This document shows, in pieces, positions 24,230 through 36,479 of a DNA stretch of 64,000 nucleotides (the first letter of the stretch is position 1; each line of letters opens with the position of its first letter). Under the pieces are notes generated by a model. The model had not been told where the DNA came from, did no database searches, and saw only the letters and a program-made list of their open reading frames with translations. Source of the DNA: Ulva prolifera (Eukaryota > Chlorophyta > Ulvophyceae > Ulvales > Ulvaceae). The DNA lies in the NCBI GenBank assembly GCA_023078555.1, contig CM041202.1, positions 434,001-498,000 of the forward strand, in the 5' to 3' direction. Position numbers and translations under genes: made by a program.

Positions 24230-27200
24230 AATGTGTGGATGCGTGAGTAAGTCATCACCACTATCCATCTACGCGTTCGCAATCTAGATCACGGCTGGGC
24301 ATGACTAATCTCAGCTATCCAAGATGCAGCACGAGTCCTGCATCACGTCTACCTCGCACGCACAGTTTCACGCCGCCCGCTACCACCAGCCAAAACAAGA
24401 ATGCGGAAACGCGAGTGGTGCTACGTGCGTATCACATGCTCAATCCGTATCTGTCAAGTCCCCAACCGCGTCCAGGTTGTTGCGCTGATGCCCCCCATAT
24501 TGACGACCACGCATGCATGAACCAGTCAGACTTCGACGATTCAGGATGTTGCGAGAGGCCGACCGAGCAGATCGACGCGTAGCTACGTAGCGAGGCGTTG
24601 CCGCAGCATGCCGTCTGAGCGGTTGACGATGTATTGGACAATTTACACGCTTCTTTGAAGGCATAATTTCGGATTTACAAGGATTGACATACTGCCAGCG
24701 CACCATGGCCCGGGAATTATGGAAGGCACAGAACGTTCGTACACCCCTGAGAATGGGCGCCATTGACGCATGCATGACCATTAGCATCAGTTCATAATAT
24801 CCATGGGGGCCCTAATGATTGGGCGTGTGAGCACCCAGCAAACATCTCTATCTCACTTTCGCCACGCCTGCCCGGAAGAGCATGAAGAGTACATGTGAAG
24901 AGCCAGCAACATGTGCGCCTCTCGCAGTGAGCAAGATGCACAGGAGATCAGCTCAGATGTGTACATTACATAGATCATGCGTGGGTAGAAAGCGCCACAT
25001 GAGTGCAGCCACATGTGGCCACACTCCCTGAGCACGCCAGTTTGCTGGACAGTAACCCCAACGTTGCAGATGTATACATCTGCAATGTTCATACATGTCA
25101 TGAAGGGGGGCATTGACATGCTACTCAGTCTTACAGGTTGGGCTGGTCACGGGTTCTATGTATCGGAGCTGTGGCGATGAGCCCGTGGACCAGTATCCTA
25201 TAATATATTGGGTTGCTTTGCAGCATTTCCAGGACTGCCACCCCGAAATTAGATCTGAATATTCGGAATTGTTCTATGTGATCGGGCTCGATGACCCAAT
25301 TATTGACTGCCGTGGACAACGTATTAGTCTAGATTGAAAGAGCAAGTGCTCCCCAGTCGATGCGCACAAGCTCAGAGCTGTGTGAGCTGCGATGTGCACA
25401 CGCGACACGCAGATCTCCATGAACATCAGAATCTTTGGATCTATGCATACCAGTGCTGGCGATTCAGGCGAATGACCTCTCGTTGTGCATGACAGTATCG
25501 GACCACACCAAGCGCGCGTGCCCCTTGAGTGGCTCGCTGTGGCACACGTTTGACTGGCGATCCTGCAACCTGGGCGCCTGAACACAAGCAGTGCAGTTGA
25601 CCTGACAGCCTTCACACCATGACGATCGATTATGAGCTACAGACACCATGACGGTGCCTTTACACCATGGTAGTGCATGGTCCAGGTCCCAGTGCACAGC
25701 GCTAGCTACATTGCCACTTTGCGCATTGTACAGTAACATGCTGTACTTCATCCATTCCTTGGGGCAGGAAAGTAATTTCGCTTCGTCCCCACAGCACAGA
25801 TTGAGGACCTCAAGTTGAGGTCATTGGTGTTGGGGTCTGCTGCGTGCGGACAGTTTGGGGACGGTGCATGCAGACGGTGTGCACACGCATGTGGACACAG
25901 TGGGGCTAGGGCTCTGCTACACAGGTTAATGTTGCCACCTGAGGGACAGGGAGGCACAGATGCACACAGACAGTCCCCCTGGCACAGATGCACAAGCGCG
26001 ACACATATTTTGCAATTGATTGCCTACATTGTCATCTGTAGATGCTGTGACCCTTCAGCTGCGAGGTAAGCAGGCAGCATGAGCGGGGAGGTGGCGCAGG
26101 TGCAGTGGTGCTTTGCTGACTGCCGCGCGCCGCCTCTTCCACGTGATCCGGCGCCCGGACACATCCCATGGGTGCCGTGGCTTGGGCGTGCTTTGGCCCA
26201 GGCAGGCTGGCAAATGACGGCACTGCTATGTTGCCGCTCGGGGCTGATCTGATTGGACGAGGGAGTGGAGGTGGGGACGGCTGCGGCAGGGGGAGTGGGT
26301 TTGGGTCTTGTGGCTGGGGGGGGGCGGGGCCCACGGCGACTGGCGCGTTGGGCCGGCGACGGCCGGGCTACCAGCTGGGGCTGCCGCGGCCGCGCAGGTG
26401 GAGGGGTCGTTTTGCGTGAGGTCCCGGGGCTGCGGGCGTTTGGGGCTGGTGAGCGTGCGGGTACGCGGGTGTGGTGTCCATGTGTGTCCATGTGTTTCCA
26501 TGTGTGTGCGTTGGTGTGCGTGGGTGTGGGTTCGGTGGGTGCCTGTCATGCGGTGATTGGGCGCCGTGTCCGGGTTCGCCGTGGGTGAGCATCTCCTGAC
26601 GTGCATGCATTGGGGACTTGGCGCGCTCGTTCGTTGCCCTAGCGGTGCTACCGGCCACTTTGGCTTTGTCCTTGTAACACACACAGGCACAGTGCATGCA
26701 TGGAGCAGGCGTGGTATCAAAAGGTGTGGTAATTTCCTGCAGGTAGCTAAAGTGACCGTGAGCTGCCTCATATGTGTGTGCATGCATACCCCTTTGCACA
26801 AAGTCACAATAAGAATTCCAGCAGAGCGAGTCTTCTGCCGAGAACCCAGATTGCCGCGTATGTTTAAGCAGCCAGCACTGGCATGAGGCATGACCGGCCA
26901 AATGCATGTGCAGAATGTCAAGCAAAACATGCATCCAACAGCGCTGCAGTGTACTTATATCTGGAGACAACAAGGACCACGGAACTGCAATGTGGATTGT
27001 GTCTCATACCTGGTCAAGTCTTGGTCTATGTACTTGACACGAGCTGCATGCTAGCCACGCCCTGAGATGTATGACTCTGCTGCTTGGTTGCATGTACATC
27101 TGAAGAAGACCACGGCAAGACTTGCAGATTCGGGGGACATGGGACCTGTTGATCGCCCATTCACACATATGCTGCCCCAATGATCGCGCCATTCGCTCAT

Positions 27201-27530
27201 TTTCAACCTTTGTACCTGCAAACAGGCAAGGTCAGTTGGAATTTTGGTTTGTGTCATGTTTTGTGATCCATCTAGTCCATGCAAAGCTTTAAAATCTGAA
27301 AAATCTGACGCAAGGTGTGGATGTTCCATGAATGATTGGCAACCAATTCCAGAAACATTGCATGATTTGTGGTGCTATGATGTGCTCTGTGGGCGTACTT
27401 GTACCCGGAAACTATTTCATCTGTCCATATCTGGCTGCAAACAGCCCAATGTGTCTGCCCTCGAACGGGCCTCAGAGTGTGCGGCAGTGTTCGAATTTTC
27501 AACTGACCATCATTATGAATTGTCGGAGGG
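24230..27530. other. Intergenic, with a G-rich stretch
   Basis: No gene could be supported. From about 26060 to 26650 the plus strand is strongly G-rich and C-poor, with a run of Gs near 26318-26325 and GTGTGT-like repeats near 26470-26530. Read on the minus strand, several frames become Pro/Ser/Arg-rich, as expected from the base skew, so they are not taken as genes. Confidence 0.4.
25203..25310 (+). repeat. Dispersed repeat, solo copy of the 56 kb foldback arm
   Basis: The segment from TTGGGTTGCTTTGCAGCATT to about GATGACCCAAT aligns, with scattered mismatches, to 56165-56267 and inversely to 55998-56085. Copies with few differences at distant sites imply a mobile repeat. Confidence 0.6.
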
Positions 27531-28151
27531 CTAGCCGACAGACGTTGGCAGATAGTTTTTTTTGTGTTGGGCGTAGCCGACGAAGCCACCTTGGTACGTG
27601 ATTATGTGTCGTTGGTGATCACGGAGTTTTACACATTTGCCACTGTCACTACTTCTGGCTCGGACCCAAATAACGACCGCGCACAGGTGCCATTTCATAT
27701 CCACAAGCACAACCTGTTTTCCAGAAATACATGTACAAGCTATACATCTGACGTAGCTCTTTCTTGAGTCAGCTCCACCGGGTGGTTCCACTCGTTCCAA
27801 GTATCGCCTGTAGTTTGCAATGTCGTCACGGCGTCGTCTGGCAGCTTGTTTCTTCCCATATTCGCCAACGTCCTCGACATTCTCCTGATCCGAATCATCA
27901 TTGCCATCAGTAACTTCTTCAGTTTGCGGTTGGCTGGCTGCTTCTTGCTTCTTGCGTATGTGCGCTTGGCGAGTCGACGACGGGTCCACCGGCCTGCCAA
28001 GCTTTTGGCGAGTCTCCAAGTGGACGACCTTGTTTGCGCCACCAAAGAAACTAGAAATTGAATTGCAAAGAGGTCTCTTCGTACACTGGCTGCGCCCCGA
28101 GGACGGACCAGCTTGCAGCGAGCTAGACGGGCTGAAGGCGTCGTGCTCCAT
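27531..28151 (-). CDS. Hypothetical charged protein
   Basis: A single open frame of 206 residues from ATG at 28151 to TAG at 27531. It begins MEHDAFSPSSSLQAG, has FFGGANKVVHLETRQKLGRP, a central acidic stretch (DGNDDSDQENVEDVGEYG), then a basic patch (KKQAARRRRDDIANYRRYLE) and a tail with two cysteines (CIACTC). No known domain was recognised. The acidic-then-basic layout and lack of introns would suit the N-terminal part of a transposon-encoded protein, but no terminal repeats were found. A donor near 27765 could end the coding exon earlier. Confidence 0.38.
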   Translation of the reverse strand: MEHDAFSPSSSLQAGPSSGRSQCTKRPLCNSISSFFGGANKVVHLETRQKLGRPVDPSSTRQAHIRKKQEAASQPQTEEVTDGNDDSDQENVEDVGEYGKKQAARRRRDDIANYRRYLERVEPPGGADSRKSYVRCIACTCISGKQVVLVDMKWHLCAVVIWVRARSSDSGKCVKLRDHQRHIITYQGGFVGYAQHKKNYLPTSVG

Positions 28152-28518
28152 GCTGACGCACAAACACGCAATGCAGCCTTGCTCAGGTTACAACTTTTAC
28201 CCGCCACTCGTGTCAAAACGTTTATATGTGTGGCGAATCCTAGCCGCTCATAGTCTCGATTCAACTTATTTATTTGGCGGTGGCTAGCCGCACAAACAGG
28301 TCAAAATCTTTATATTTGGCCGACCAAATGTTGGATTACTTATTTTTGAGCGGCCTCTAAACGACAGCTTCCCCAATATTCGAACACTGGTGTGCGGGCT
28401 GCGCGTGTGTGATCTGCTGGAATGTGACTGCAGTGAAAGCCAACACACCAGGTGCTCGCAGTGTCGCATTATGGAGCCGTCTTCACACGTCTACAAGAGT
28501 GCCTGAACGTGCGGAGAC

Positions 28519-29922
28519 TCACCACTCATGGCTCCTAGGCGCGCTATTTTTAGCGAACGTGAAGACAAGCTGAACAATCAGACCGCCTTTCAGAGATCTC
28601 AGAGCGCATTGCAGTTGAACTTGATGATCACCAACGTGACCGTTGCAGGAGAGGGCTTGTCTAATGCACATGTCCAAGCTGGCAGGGGACCGTGGGACAT
28701 CATCGACACCTCTCTGACAGTACATCACATTCGTGTTGATGGCTCCATCTATGTCCGGCATGGCAGGCTTGCAGCCGGCCCCAGACTGAATCACGAACAG
28801 ACCCACCGAACAGTCTGCCAGGTGCCGCATCCACTGAAGAGTCAAGGGTGAAACCTGAATATCCAACCGGTGACCGTCAGTCCTCACCATAGCAATGCAC
28901 TGCTTGATTTGCGGCTATCTGCCGGCCGCTGAAGGCTGCGATCACGCGTCGGTTGGGATGAGGAGCAACACTGCAAAGGAGCTGGTACATCAGCGGCGCT
29001 GTCACGGGGACCGCGATGAGAGTAGCTGGTGTCAAATATGCACCACAATATACCTTCTCAATCATCTACTATGATGGTCGAGCAGTGTTTGCAGCGGTCT
29101 GCTGGCTCGGTTGCGATCCCTGAGCATAGCCATGCACGCACGAAAGCATGGAAATTGGGTAGCATGCTGCAGTGCTTACATGCCCTGGGGTCCGATATGC
29201 AACGGGTACTCGTGAGGTCAGCTGCACCGTGGCAGACCAGCTTCAGACCGCTGCGAGCTGTGAACGATGTGTCGAGTGGTGTGTGCAGTCCCGACGAAGC
29301 AGCGAACAGCATCCTTCTGGTACAAGATTTCGTGAGGGCTGCATGATACTATCGACTGGCAATATCCCTGAAATGCGCAAGTCGCATATACAGTTTGAGA
29401 ATTGGTTACGGTACTTTCGGATGTAGCTGTGATTGTGGAGACCGATCATTGCACTGCCGGTCATGGTGATGATACAGTACGCAACACGCCCTGCACCACG
29501 TACAGTTCCTGTAGTCAGCAAAACCAATTAACCAAAACCAATTAACACAAACGATCGATCGCGACACATACCAGCAGGGACATCAAAGTGTCGTGTCAAG
29601 GTGGTATGCGTGGTGCTCGGCATGGCAGCACTCAGCATCTTGTGTGTGGCTCAGTGCTGTTCAAGTTGGCAGACACAATGCATTCCCTGCCAAAGCCAAT
29701 GCTCGAGCCGATCCGCAGGTAAGGGGTGATAATGAAGCCAGAGTCCCAAGTGGTGTGCAGCTGGATGCGTTCACATGGTTCAACAACGTGTCCTTGCAGC
29801 GTCATAAATCTTATGATCAATACGCTCAGTGTTTGGCCAATGCCACACAATAGCTCTGTGACATGGATCAAGTTCTCTGTTGTATCATATGCATGCATTG
29901 CTGTGCGACGGTCGCACAGCAT
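28519..29922 (-). other. Possible minus-strand exons, not assembled
   Basis: Minus-strand frames at 28519-28890 (124 codons, cysteine-bearing, TLQWMRHLADCSVGLFVIQ), 28877-29065 (ending VHCYGED at a good donor, TATG|GTGAGG), 29243-29527 and 29632-29922 look more protein-like than their opposite-strand frames. Their phases do not join cleanly by eye. This may be one gene of several exons downstream of the promoterless 3' side of gene C, or a decayed one. Confidence 0.22.
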
Positions 29923-30093
29923 TCCATTTTACATCACGGTTTGGCCAATCCCACTCATCTTCTAAGTTCTGAATCAGCCAAACCACCACGCGATGGTTGG
30001 TATTGAGCATCGTGGCTGCACAAAGTCAGAAATCCGGACAGCCAATTTCAGGCTTCTGAACTTCATCCTGTCGTGGCAAATGGATGTATTGCT

Positions 30094-33000
30094 CTACGCA
30101 ACACGATCTTTTCGCTCCCTGCGTCCGCGACTGGACCGTCTTGCACGGCTGTCTCTCCTGGCGAGCATGTCATGCCTGCGCCGCTCACGTGCAGCAGCAA
30201 GTGCCATCATAGCTTTGCGAGAACGCTCAGCCTGCACAGCCACCTGTTTATTGCGGCCGGCGGGACCTTTCTTTGGGATGCGGTTTCCAGGTCCGCCAGT
30301 TTTTGGTCGCTGAGTTTTGGGTCCACCAGAGGCCGGGCGACGGCGGGTCGAAGCTTGCTTAGCTTCCTTCCCGACATGCTTTGAAGGCGTGGGGTGGGAG
30401 CTTCGTGCAGGACGAATGGACCGAGGGCGGCGGGAGTCGCGTGCAGAGCGGCGACGGCGGACAGACCGGGGTCGACGTGGTGCACGCATGGAAGGGCGGC
30501 GTCTGGAGGAATGGCGGCGGGGACGAAGGACGGTTTTCTTGCGGGGCATCTTTTGACCCCGGCTTTTCGGATTGGATCGCATCTGCTTCACCGGGCGCCT
30601 CGTTGGCATTCGCTTTGGTGCAGGCTTACGTGCAGGAGGGGATGGCCTTTGCTTCTGCTTGGGGTGCAGTTGCTTGGTTGGGTGGTCAGACTTGTAGTGA
30701 GGTTTCGATGCAGGGCGTGTGGGACGGTCGTGGGTGTCGGGTTTGGGATGCGGCTTTGAAACAGGTGCTGCAGGGTAAGGGTGGGCAGGCTCATGGTGGG
30801 GCTTGTCCGTGTTGTCTGAGTGGGTAGGTTCCACATGATGCTTCTCCATGTTGTCTGAGTGGCCAGGGTCCACGTGATGCTTCTCCACATACACAGGGTG
30901 GTCAGGCTTCTCATGGGGCTTCTCCGTGTTGTCTGAGTGGCCAGGGTCCACGTGAGGCTTTTCCACATAGGTTGCGAGGTCAGGCTCATCGTGAAGCTTC
31001 TCTTTGTGGTCAGGATCAACGTGTGGCTCCACATATGGTTCGGAAGCTGGGTTGGGGTCAGATGTATGAGTAGCAGTGTCAGAGGTGGATGCAGTGACAG
31101 TAACTTGAGCTGGAGCAACAGCCTGGGCCTGGCGTTGTTCCAGAGCTGGTCCAGACACCAAGTATTCTTCTCCAGGCGATACCGCGGCCTCAATTTCCAA
31201 CTCGATTACACAGTCACCTTCAGATGTCGCAGTTGATGCTGTCAGGATCTTTGCCAGGGCAGTGATGGACGCATCAACAATTTGTGTTTCAGTGTATTCA
31301 ATGTCAAAAAACGAATTTGGACCTGCAACACAAATCAAAGGTGCACATCAGGGATGCATTCGCTGTCAACCACTTTCTGTTTCACACGTTATATAATAAG
31401 GCCTCATGGTGCAAAGGCAACAAGCAGAATGGAAACACACCAGTGCATTGCGATTCGAGACTGTGGGAGGTGGCCGTTGCGAGCACTGAGCCGAGCGCCT
31501 CGGTCAACACACTGACATCTGTGTGACACACCTCATTGCAGCTGCTTGTAGCACTGACATATCCGAATGCAAATGCATAAGCAACAGCCTGCATACATCC
31601 TCCATTAGTTGAACAGCAGAGAGAAGTACATATACTACATCATATTGAAGCACAGTAATTTGCACATGACCCAAATTAAATGATTCATATTGCGCAGTGC
31701 TGTAGGGCGCACCTCAGCTGTTTTGGTAATATCAGCCTCGGCCATTGCACAGACATGACCCTTACCTTCGACTTGGCAATCAAGGGTGACTTGAGTAATT
31801 GCAATTGCCATTGCATTGCCAATCGCCTGCACGAATACATTCATGTACAGTGGCTGGGATCATGCATATGCCTGAGCACACTTTCAACACAACACCAGAG
31901 CTATAAGCTGCCAATGTCCTGCAACACTAAACAGTCCAAAAAACCCTGAATCCCAAACATCGATCGAAGAATATATGCTATTATTCAGGCTCGAGCCATC
32001 ATCGCGGGCATGGACTCCAGCACACCTGGGAACATGCCCGGAAAGACGGATACATCACACATATTTGCAAATGACTTGCTGCTTGAGGGACACAACCAGG
32101 CTAGACAGTACTGCTACATCCTTGCATGCACGATCATTCACTCACAGTGTACACAAAAGAGTCAAGAGTCAAATTTACTCACCTCAGCTTCAACCTCAAA
32201 TGATGAGTTTGCGATGCCAACGCCGCACACATGTGCTGCGACACTTGTTGAGATAGCAACACATGCGTTCCTCACAACTTCATCATCAGTCGCTGTGCTG
32301 TTCAACTTGCAAGTGACTGAGTTTGCATCGGTTTTGTCACCTGTCTTCACAGTGGCTTGTAATGTGCTGGCGCATTTGTCTACTTCAGCATGAGCCGTGA
32401 CGAGTACCTGCAAGCATACAGCACAGAGTGATACAAAATCATGACGACTGTACTTCTCAGACACTTCAATGCCCACCATTATCACTCTTGCTTTGCACTT
32501 TATGCTAGTACGATTATGCGGATTGTGACAGTCACCGAGATAGGAGGCTTCAGCGCACCTCCGCAAATGCAACGACGGTGATTTCAATGAAGGATGTGGC
32601 AGATGTGCTGATTGATTCAGCAACGGAGCCACCATTGGCAACGCCCAGAAGTGTAACATCAATCTGAGATGTTGCGTTGAGGAAAATCTCTTCATAGCTG
32701 TGAGCAATGAGGCTGGTTGCCGCGAGACACTTGTGGCAGGTCTCCGCAGAAGACGCAGCTTCGGCATAGGCTTTAGCAATGGCTGTGGCTTGAGCATAGG
32801 CTAGAGACCCGCCATTGATCTTGTATGAAGCGTAGCCTTCTGCACTACCAAAATATACATGTATTCTTAGTTTGCTCGAAAGCTGAAATCGCATTGTGCA
32901 TGGCGACAGATACAAGAGACAAGTGCAAGACAAGGCTGGCAGATGACAACATCTATATACTTGGCTACATACACACTCAGTGACTTATGCTTTCCTGCTT

Positions 33001-33543
33001 ACTGGCAGACTGCAGACAGACTGTCTAGACACCAATGATTTCTGGTTGTTGGTGTCCAGACATGGCACAGACAATGCTCCATAGACTCAACGACACCAAA
33101 GCACAGCTCTGGGCACGAGCCAGCCAGTAATGTGTCCAGGCATGTCATGCAGCATGCCGTCGAGTTCAGCTAATCGCGCACCTGCGTAGCAACTGGCCGT
33201 GGTGTTCACCACCGCGTTGACAAACGACTCTGCCAAAGCGAGAGCATAAGCGGGAGCTTCCTCTGGGGCACTCTCACTATCACCACAAAGATACTCATTG
33301 ACAGATTGGACGGCCTCTGCTGCCACACTGACAGAGAGCGAGGACGAGTGCGTGACAGCGGTAAGGTCACATGCTGCGATATTGCCTGCAATGGCATTAA
33401 GACTACTTGTTGACAAACTCATATTCACACAGTATCTTGCTGCAGACTGGAAGAAGCATACTGGCGCCGTGGTCGGCTGTTGCTAAGACTCTCTCGGCAA
33501 TCGAAATCAGCGCAAAGCCCGCTAACAATCGCTTAACGGCCAT
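30094..33543 (-). CDS. Gene C: family member with His/Asp repeats and Arg-rich tail
   Basis: Exons 33543-33462, 33385-33182, 32839-32559, 32407-32183, 31826-31713, 31588-31441 and 31322-30094 give 760 residues. The signal peptide begins MAVKRLLAGFALISIAERV. The module has the family landmarks: CDLTAVTHSSSLSVSV, TCHKC, the CxGKGxxCAMAEADITKTAE-type segment and SCNEVC. It has one cysteine more than A (HVCGVG), shared with E. From about residue 352 the last exon encodes a conserved helix, then tandem His/Asp/Glu/Pro units such as KPHVDPGHSDNTEKPHEKPD (candidate metal-binding), then about 200 residues of Arg/Lys/Ser/Pro sequence (RRPRSVRRRRSARDSRRPRS). Introns 2 and 3 follow the C/D/E pattern, not the A/B pattern. 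Divergent from D. Secreted polycation of unknown role. Confidence 0.82.
30815..31020 (-). repeat. Coding tandem repeat in gene C linker
   Basis: Units of about 39 and 78 bases built around TGTTGTCTGAGTGGCCAGGG and CCACGTGATGCTTCTCCA repeat several times on the plus strand. In the coding sense they give the EKHHVDPGHSDN-like units. Repeat number probably varies between strains. Confidence 0.75.
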
Positions 33544-33854
33544 TTTGTCCAGACTACAGCATATCATGAATCTGTTATTATTATGATTCTTTACCTTGCC
33601 ACCTATCGCACCAGCCATGCTCTTCTGCAATCCCGATGGATTGCAGCGAACGATAGCTGTCCACACACAGCGTCTAACAGCATGATAACATGTAGCGTCA
33701 CAAATGTCGCACCGAGAGTTGTTAAAGGTGGGTACAGGGGATGAGCAACTGTGGGGGGCGATGAGATGGGGAAGTGTGGGTATGGTGGTAGCCAGTACCT
33801 CCAACGGGGCCGATGTATAATGGATCTGGTATCTACTGCTACTTCAGCCGAAGG

Positions 33855-33861
33855 TTATATA
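33855..33861 (-). promoter_or_regulatory. Possible TATA box of gene C
   Basis: TATATAA on the minus strand, 312 bases before the gene C start codon. Confidence 0.3.
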
Positions 33862-33899
33862 GGCTTGCGAAACCGCCACGACCGTGCGCGCCACCAGGA

Positions 33900-35160
33900 C
33901 AGTCCAGTAACTCTCTGATTTCGGTGGGTTGTGGAAAAGGCGCGTTTGACGCGGTCACAACCCTCACGGGACAAATTCTGCATCATGCATGTGGTGTCCA
34001 TGATCGCGGTAATGGTGCTCAAGTAGCACCTGATGAAACTCCACGACATCAAACATATTGCATGTGCACATTGCATCCTGCCCTAGGTGCACTCGCTGTG
34101 GTAGCGTGGCTTTATTCACAGCCTCATTCTCCAGGCTGCACACCCTCAGACCAGGGCAGACTGCTTGACGTCAAAGAAAAACCCATAGGATCGCCCACGT
34201 TCCGCTCACTGACCAGAAAAGCAGGAGAATTCTGCGGGGGAGAATTGTATATCAATCATTGAGGACGTGCGCCGCATGTTCATGTTGTGCATGTTGCTCC
34301 ACGGTGTGTGTACCGAGGCCAGGTAAATCACGAAACAACGTGAGCATCCCCTGCCATCATGCAACAGGAGCTTCACGCACAGCATCATATACCTACGCGG
34401 GTATATAAGGTGTTAGATTTAGGTTTTACCTGATGTTCAATCCCGGTGGTCGTGATCATCCTTCGTGCCGAGAGAACGGCACATAAAGATCCACAACAGC
34501 AGCCTGGTGTATGCACAACATGCTCGCATATGATGTAGCAGGCGTATCGATGCGCTGTAAGTTGTCAAGACATGCTCGGCCCTTTCTCCATCGTGTGGCG
34601 AACGAGTCTGGGTCAGATGCACTCATCGAACCTGGCAGCCGTACAGTACAGAGGCCCGGAAGACTGGGCTGGCACTCTTTGACTCGAGACTACAAACGCA
34701 AAGTGGAGTGTTCATATGTCTGAAAGCATCACATCGGCGCTGTGCGACATCTACAGATCGGGTAGCGACTGCCACATACCAGCTGGTGCGGCACTTCTGA
34801 CAAAACGATGCGCGAATGCGCTTGTATCTTTCGCTGTCTCAAGAATATACTTTCAATTTAATGCTGCCCTTGCCTCAAGTCCTCGCGCATTCATGCTCAC
34901 CCCTTGCAAGGCCTTGATCACAATGTGGCATTATCGTGTCCCTTCAAGGTCAGTAGCAGTGCGGCATGCAATGCGAATGTGTACATGTGGCTGTTGGGAT
35001 GGTGCCCATAAGCCTTCCTTGGCCCTCGAGCATGGCTGTGCCGTGCTGATTGTCTGCCTGTGCTGCTGTTATCGATGTTGCACGCGTCCGCGCCTGCATC
35101 CCACGTGTCTGTTGAGCAGAGCGGTGAGCAGAACGGGTTTCTTGTTGTGGTGGCACAGCC
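33900..35160. other. Intergenic, left part of the divergent C-D spacer
   Basis: No supported gene. Long plus-strand frames that cross this stretch run on into the transposon at 35164 and are not conserved in style. Confidence 0.4.
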
Positions 35161-35163
35161 GGG

Positions 35164-35567
35164 TCCGGACCAGGGCTCTACATCCCGATCGGTTTCCCGA
35201 GAAAAAAATGGAAAAGGGCAAAAAACCCCAATGGCGAGCGAAGCGAGCCATCGGTTTTCACGACAAGCCAGGGGGGCGCCGTCGGGCGTGCCCGACGACC
35301 GCCAATGGTGCTTTTCGGGACCGCCGACAGACGCCGACAGCTTGTCGGGATCCCGAAATCCTGTCTGCCTTGGTCCAGCTCCTGGTCCCGACAGCTCCTG
35401 GTTCCGACAGCTTGCCCGGCGGAACCTTCCGTGCCCGACAGAACCTGAGGGGGTTGTCGGGAACCCCGACAACCAGCAGGCTGCATATCGGGCCAGCCAG
35501 AACAAAACATGGGTCAGCTTCGGTGTGCCCGACAGGAAAAACCCGGCCTATAGAGGCCTGGTCCGGA
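35164..35567. mobile_element. 404-bp non-autonomous DNA transposon with terminal inverted repeats
   Basis: The ends are perfect inverted repeats: TCCGGACCAGG at 35164-35174 and CCTGGTCCGGA at 35557-35567. The interior is studded with CCCGACAG / CTGTCGGG words in both directions, for example in 35330-35460. Both halves reappear, in opposite orientation and separated by other sequence, at 60595-60735 and 61116-61333. It encodes no plausible transposase, so it would depend on an element elsewhere. No clear target-site duplication was found. It sits in the spacer between the divergent genes C and D. Confidence 0.75.
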
Positions 35568-35879
35568 TTCACAATTGAGCTCCACATGTGCACTCAGGCT
35601 TCCGCTCAAATCCCCCATGCTGTCTGCCTGCAGCTGGACAGAGACAGCACCCGCTTGCGGGCATGTGCAATTGGCGTCGGTGCGCTGCATGCTTGCAGCA
35701 CCATGAAGTCCTTCGCAGCGAGCAGGTCTCCGCGCAAGTGATTGTGCGTTCCCTGAAGTGCAGAGACACTCTACCACTCTCCCCTTGCAATGAAGCACCC
35801 TGTTGGCTCCGTCAGGCCAGCGTCGGCGCGGTAGGAGCGCAGGGCTGTTAGCTAGTGGTCAGGCAAACCTGTTCTTTGA

Positions 35880-36474
35880 TATTGTCCGTCTGGTCGGATG
35901 GGATTCTAGAAACCCAAACTCATCTGCAGGATGGACCGTACAAAGAGAGCTGGCTCCATTGCGGGCAACCATATCATACACCGTAGACTGATATAGACAG
36001 TAGGTGGGTGTCTGCTTATTTCTTGCAAGGCACACCTTGAGACTCGGCATCTGCAGCTTCTTGCTGGAGTGATGCTATCTCAGCCTTCAGCACTTCTGCT
36101 TGCCGACCTGCAGCTTCTACGTATGCCTGAGATTCACCTCTTAGATCTGACTGGTATGAAGAGCGATGCAGTAGAACTGGCGTCGTTTCGGTGTTTGGTC
36201 AGAGGCGTAGGCTTGGCCGTTTCTTGACGCGGCACGCTGTGAGTACTGCTGTGAAGCGCCATACACAGGTACCCTCGAGGAGGCCCAACACGTCCCATGG
36301 CGATACAAGCTGTGCAAGCTGAGCGTCGGCGCGGTAGGAGCGCAGGGCCGCCACCTCAACAGCGAAACGGACACACACGCCCATACCTGAGACCCTACCG
36401 AGCAGCAGATCAGTACCTGTGCGGCTGCACAGTTTGCGAATTGTGAGACACTCTGAGCGTGCTGCTTTTTCTGC
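35880..36474 (-). pseudogene. Coiled-coil exons, gene remnant or small gene
   Basis: Three minus-strand blocks look like spliced coiled-coil exons. The first is 36474-36416 (after TTGCAG, KKQHAQSVSQFANCAAAQ, then a GTACTG donor). The second lies around 36360-36300 (VAALRSYRADAQLAQLV). The third lies around 36135-36035 (GRQAEVLKAEIASLQQEAAD, ending at a GTGTGC donor). The phrase ALRSYRADA recurs at 35850-35815, where a 26-base stretch is repeated. No start codon or full frame could be assembled, so this may be a decayed relative of the coiled-coil gene at the left edge or part of an undetected gene. Confidence 0.33.
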
Positions 36475-36479
36475 AACAC

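Noticed and set aside
26024-26590. Pro-rich minus-strand frames resembling a hydroxyproline-rich protein
   Set aside because: All minus frames become Pro/Arg/Ser-rich because the plus strand is G-rich. No signal peptide or splice sites.
30815-31020. Possible CRISPR-like array
   Set aside because: The repeats are coding, in frame and of variable length inside gene C; they are not spacer-separated.
34716-35741. 341-codon open frame on the plus strand
   Set aside because: It runs straight through the 404-bp inverted-repeat transposon, has no recognisable domain, and overlaps equally long frames on the other strand.
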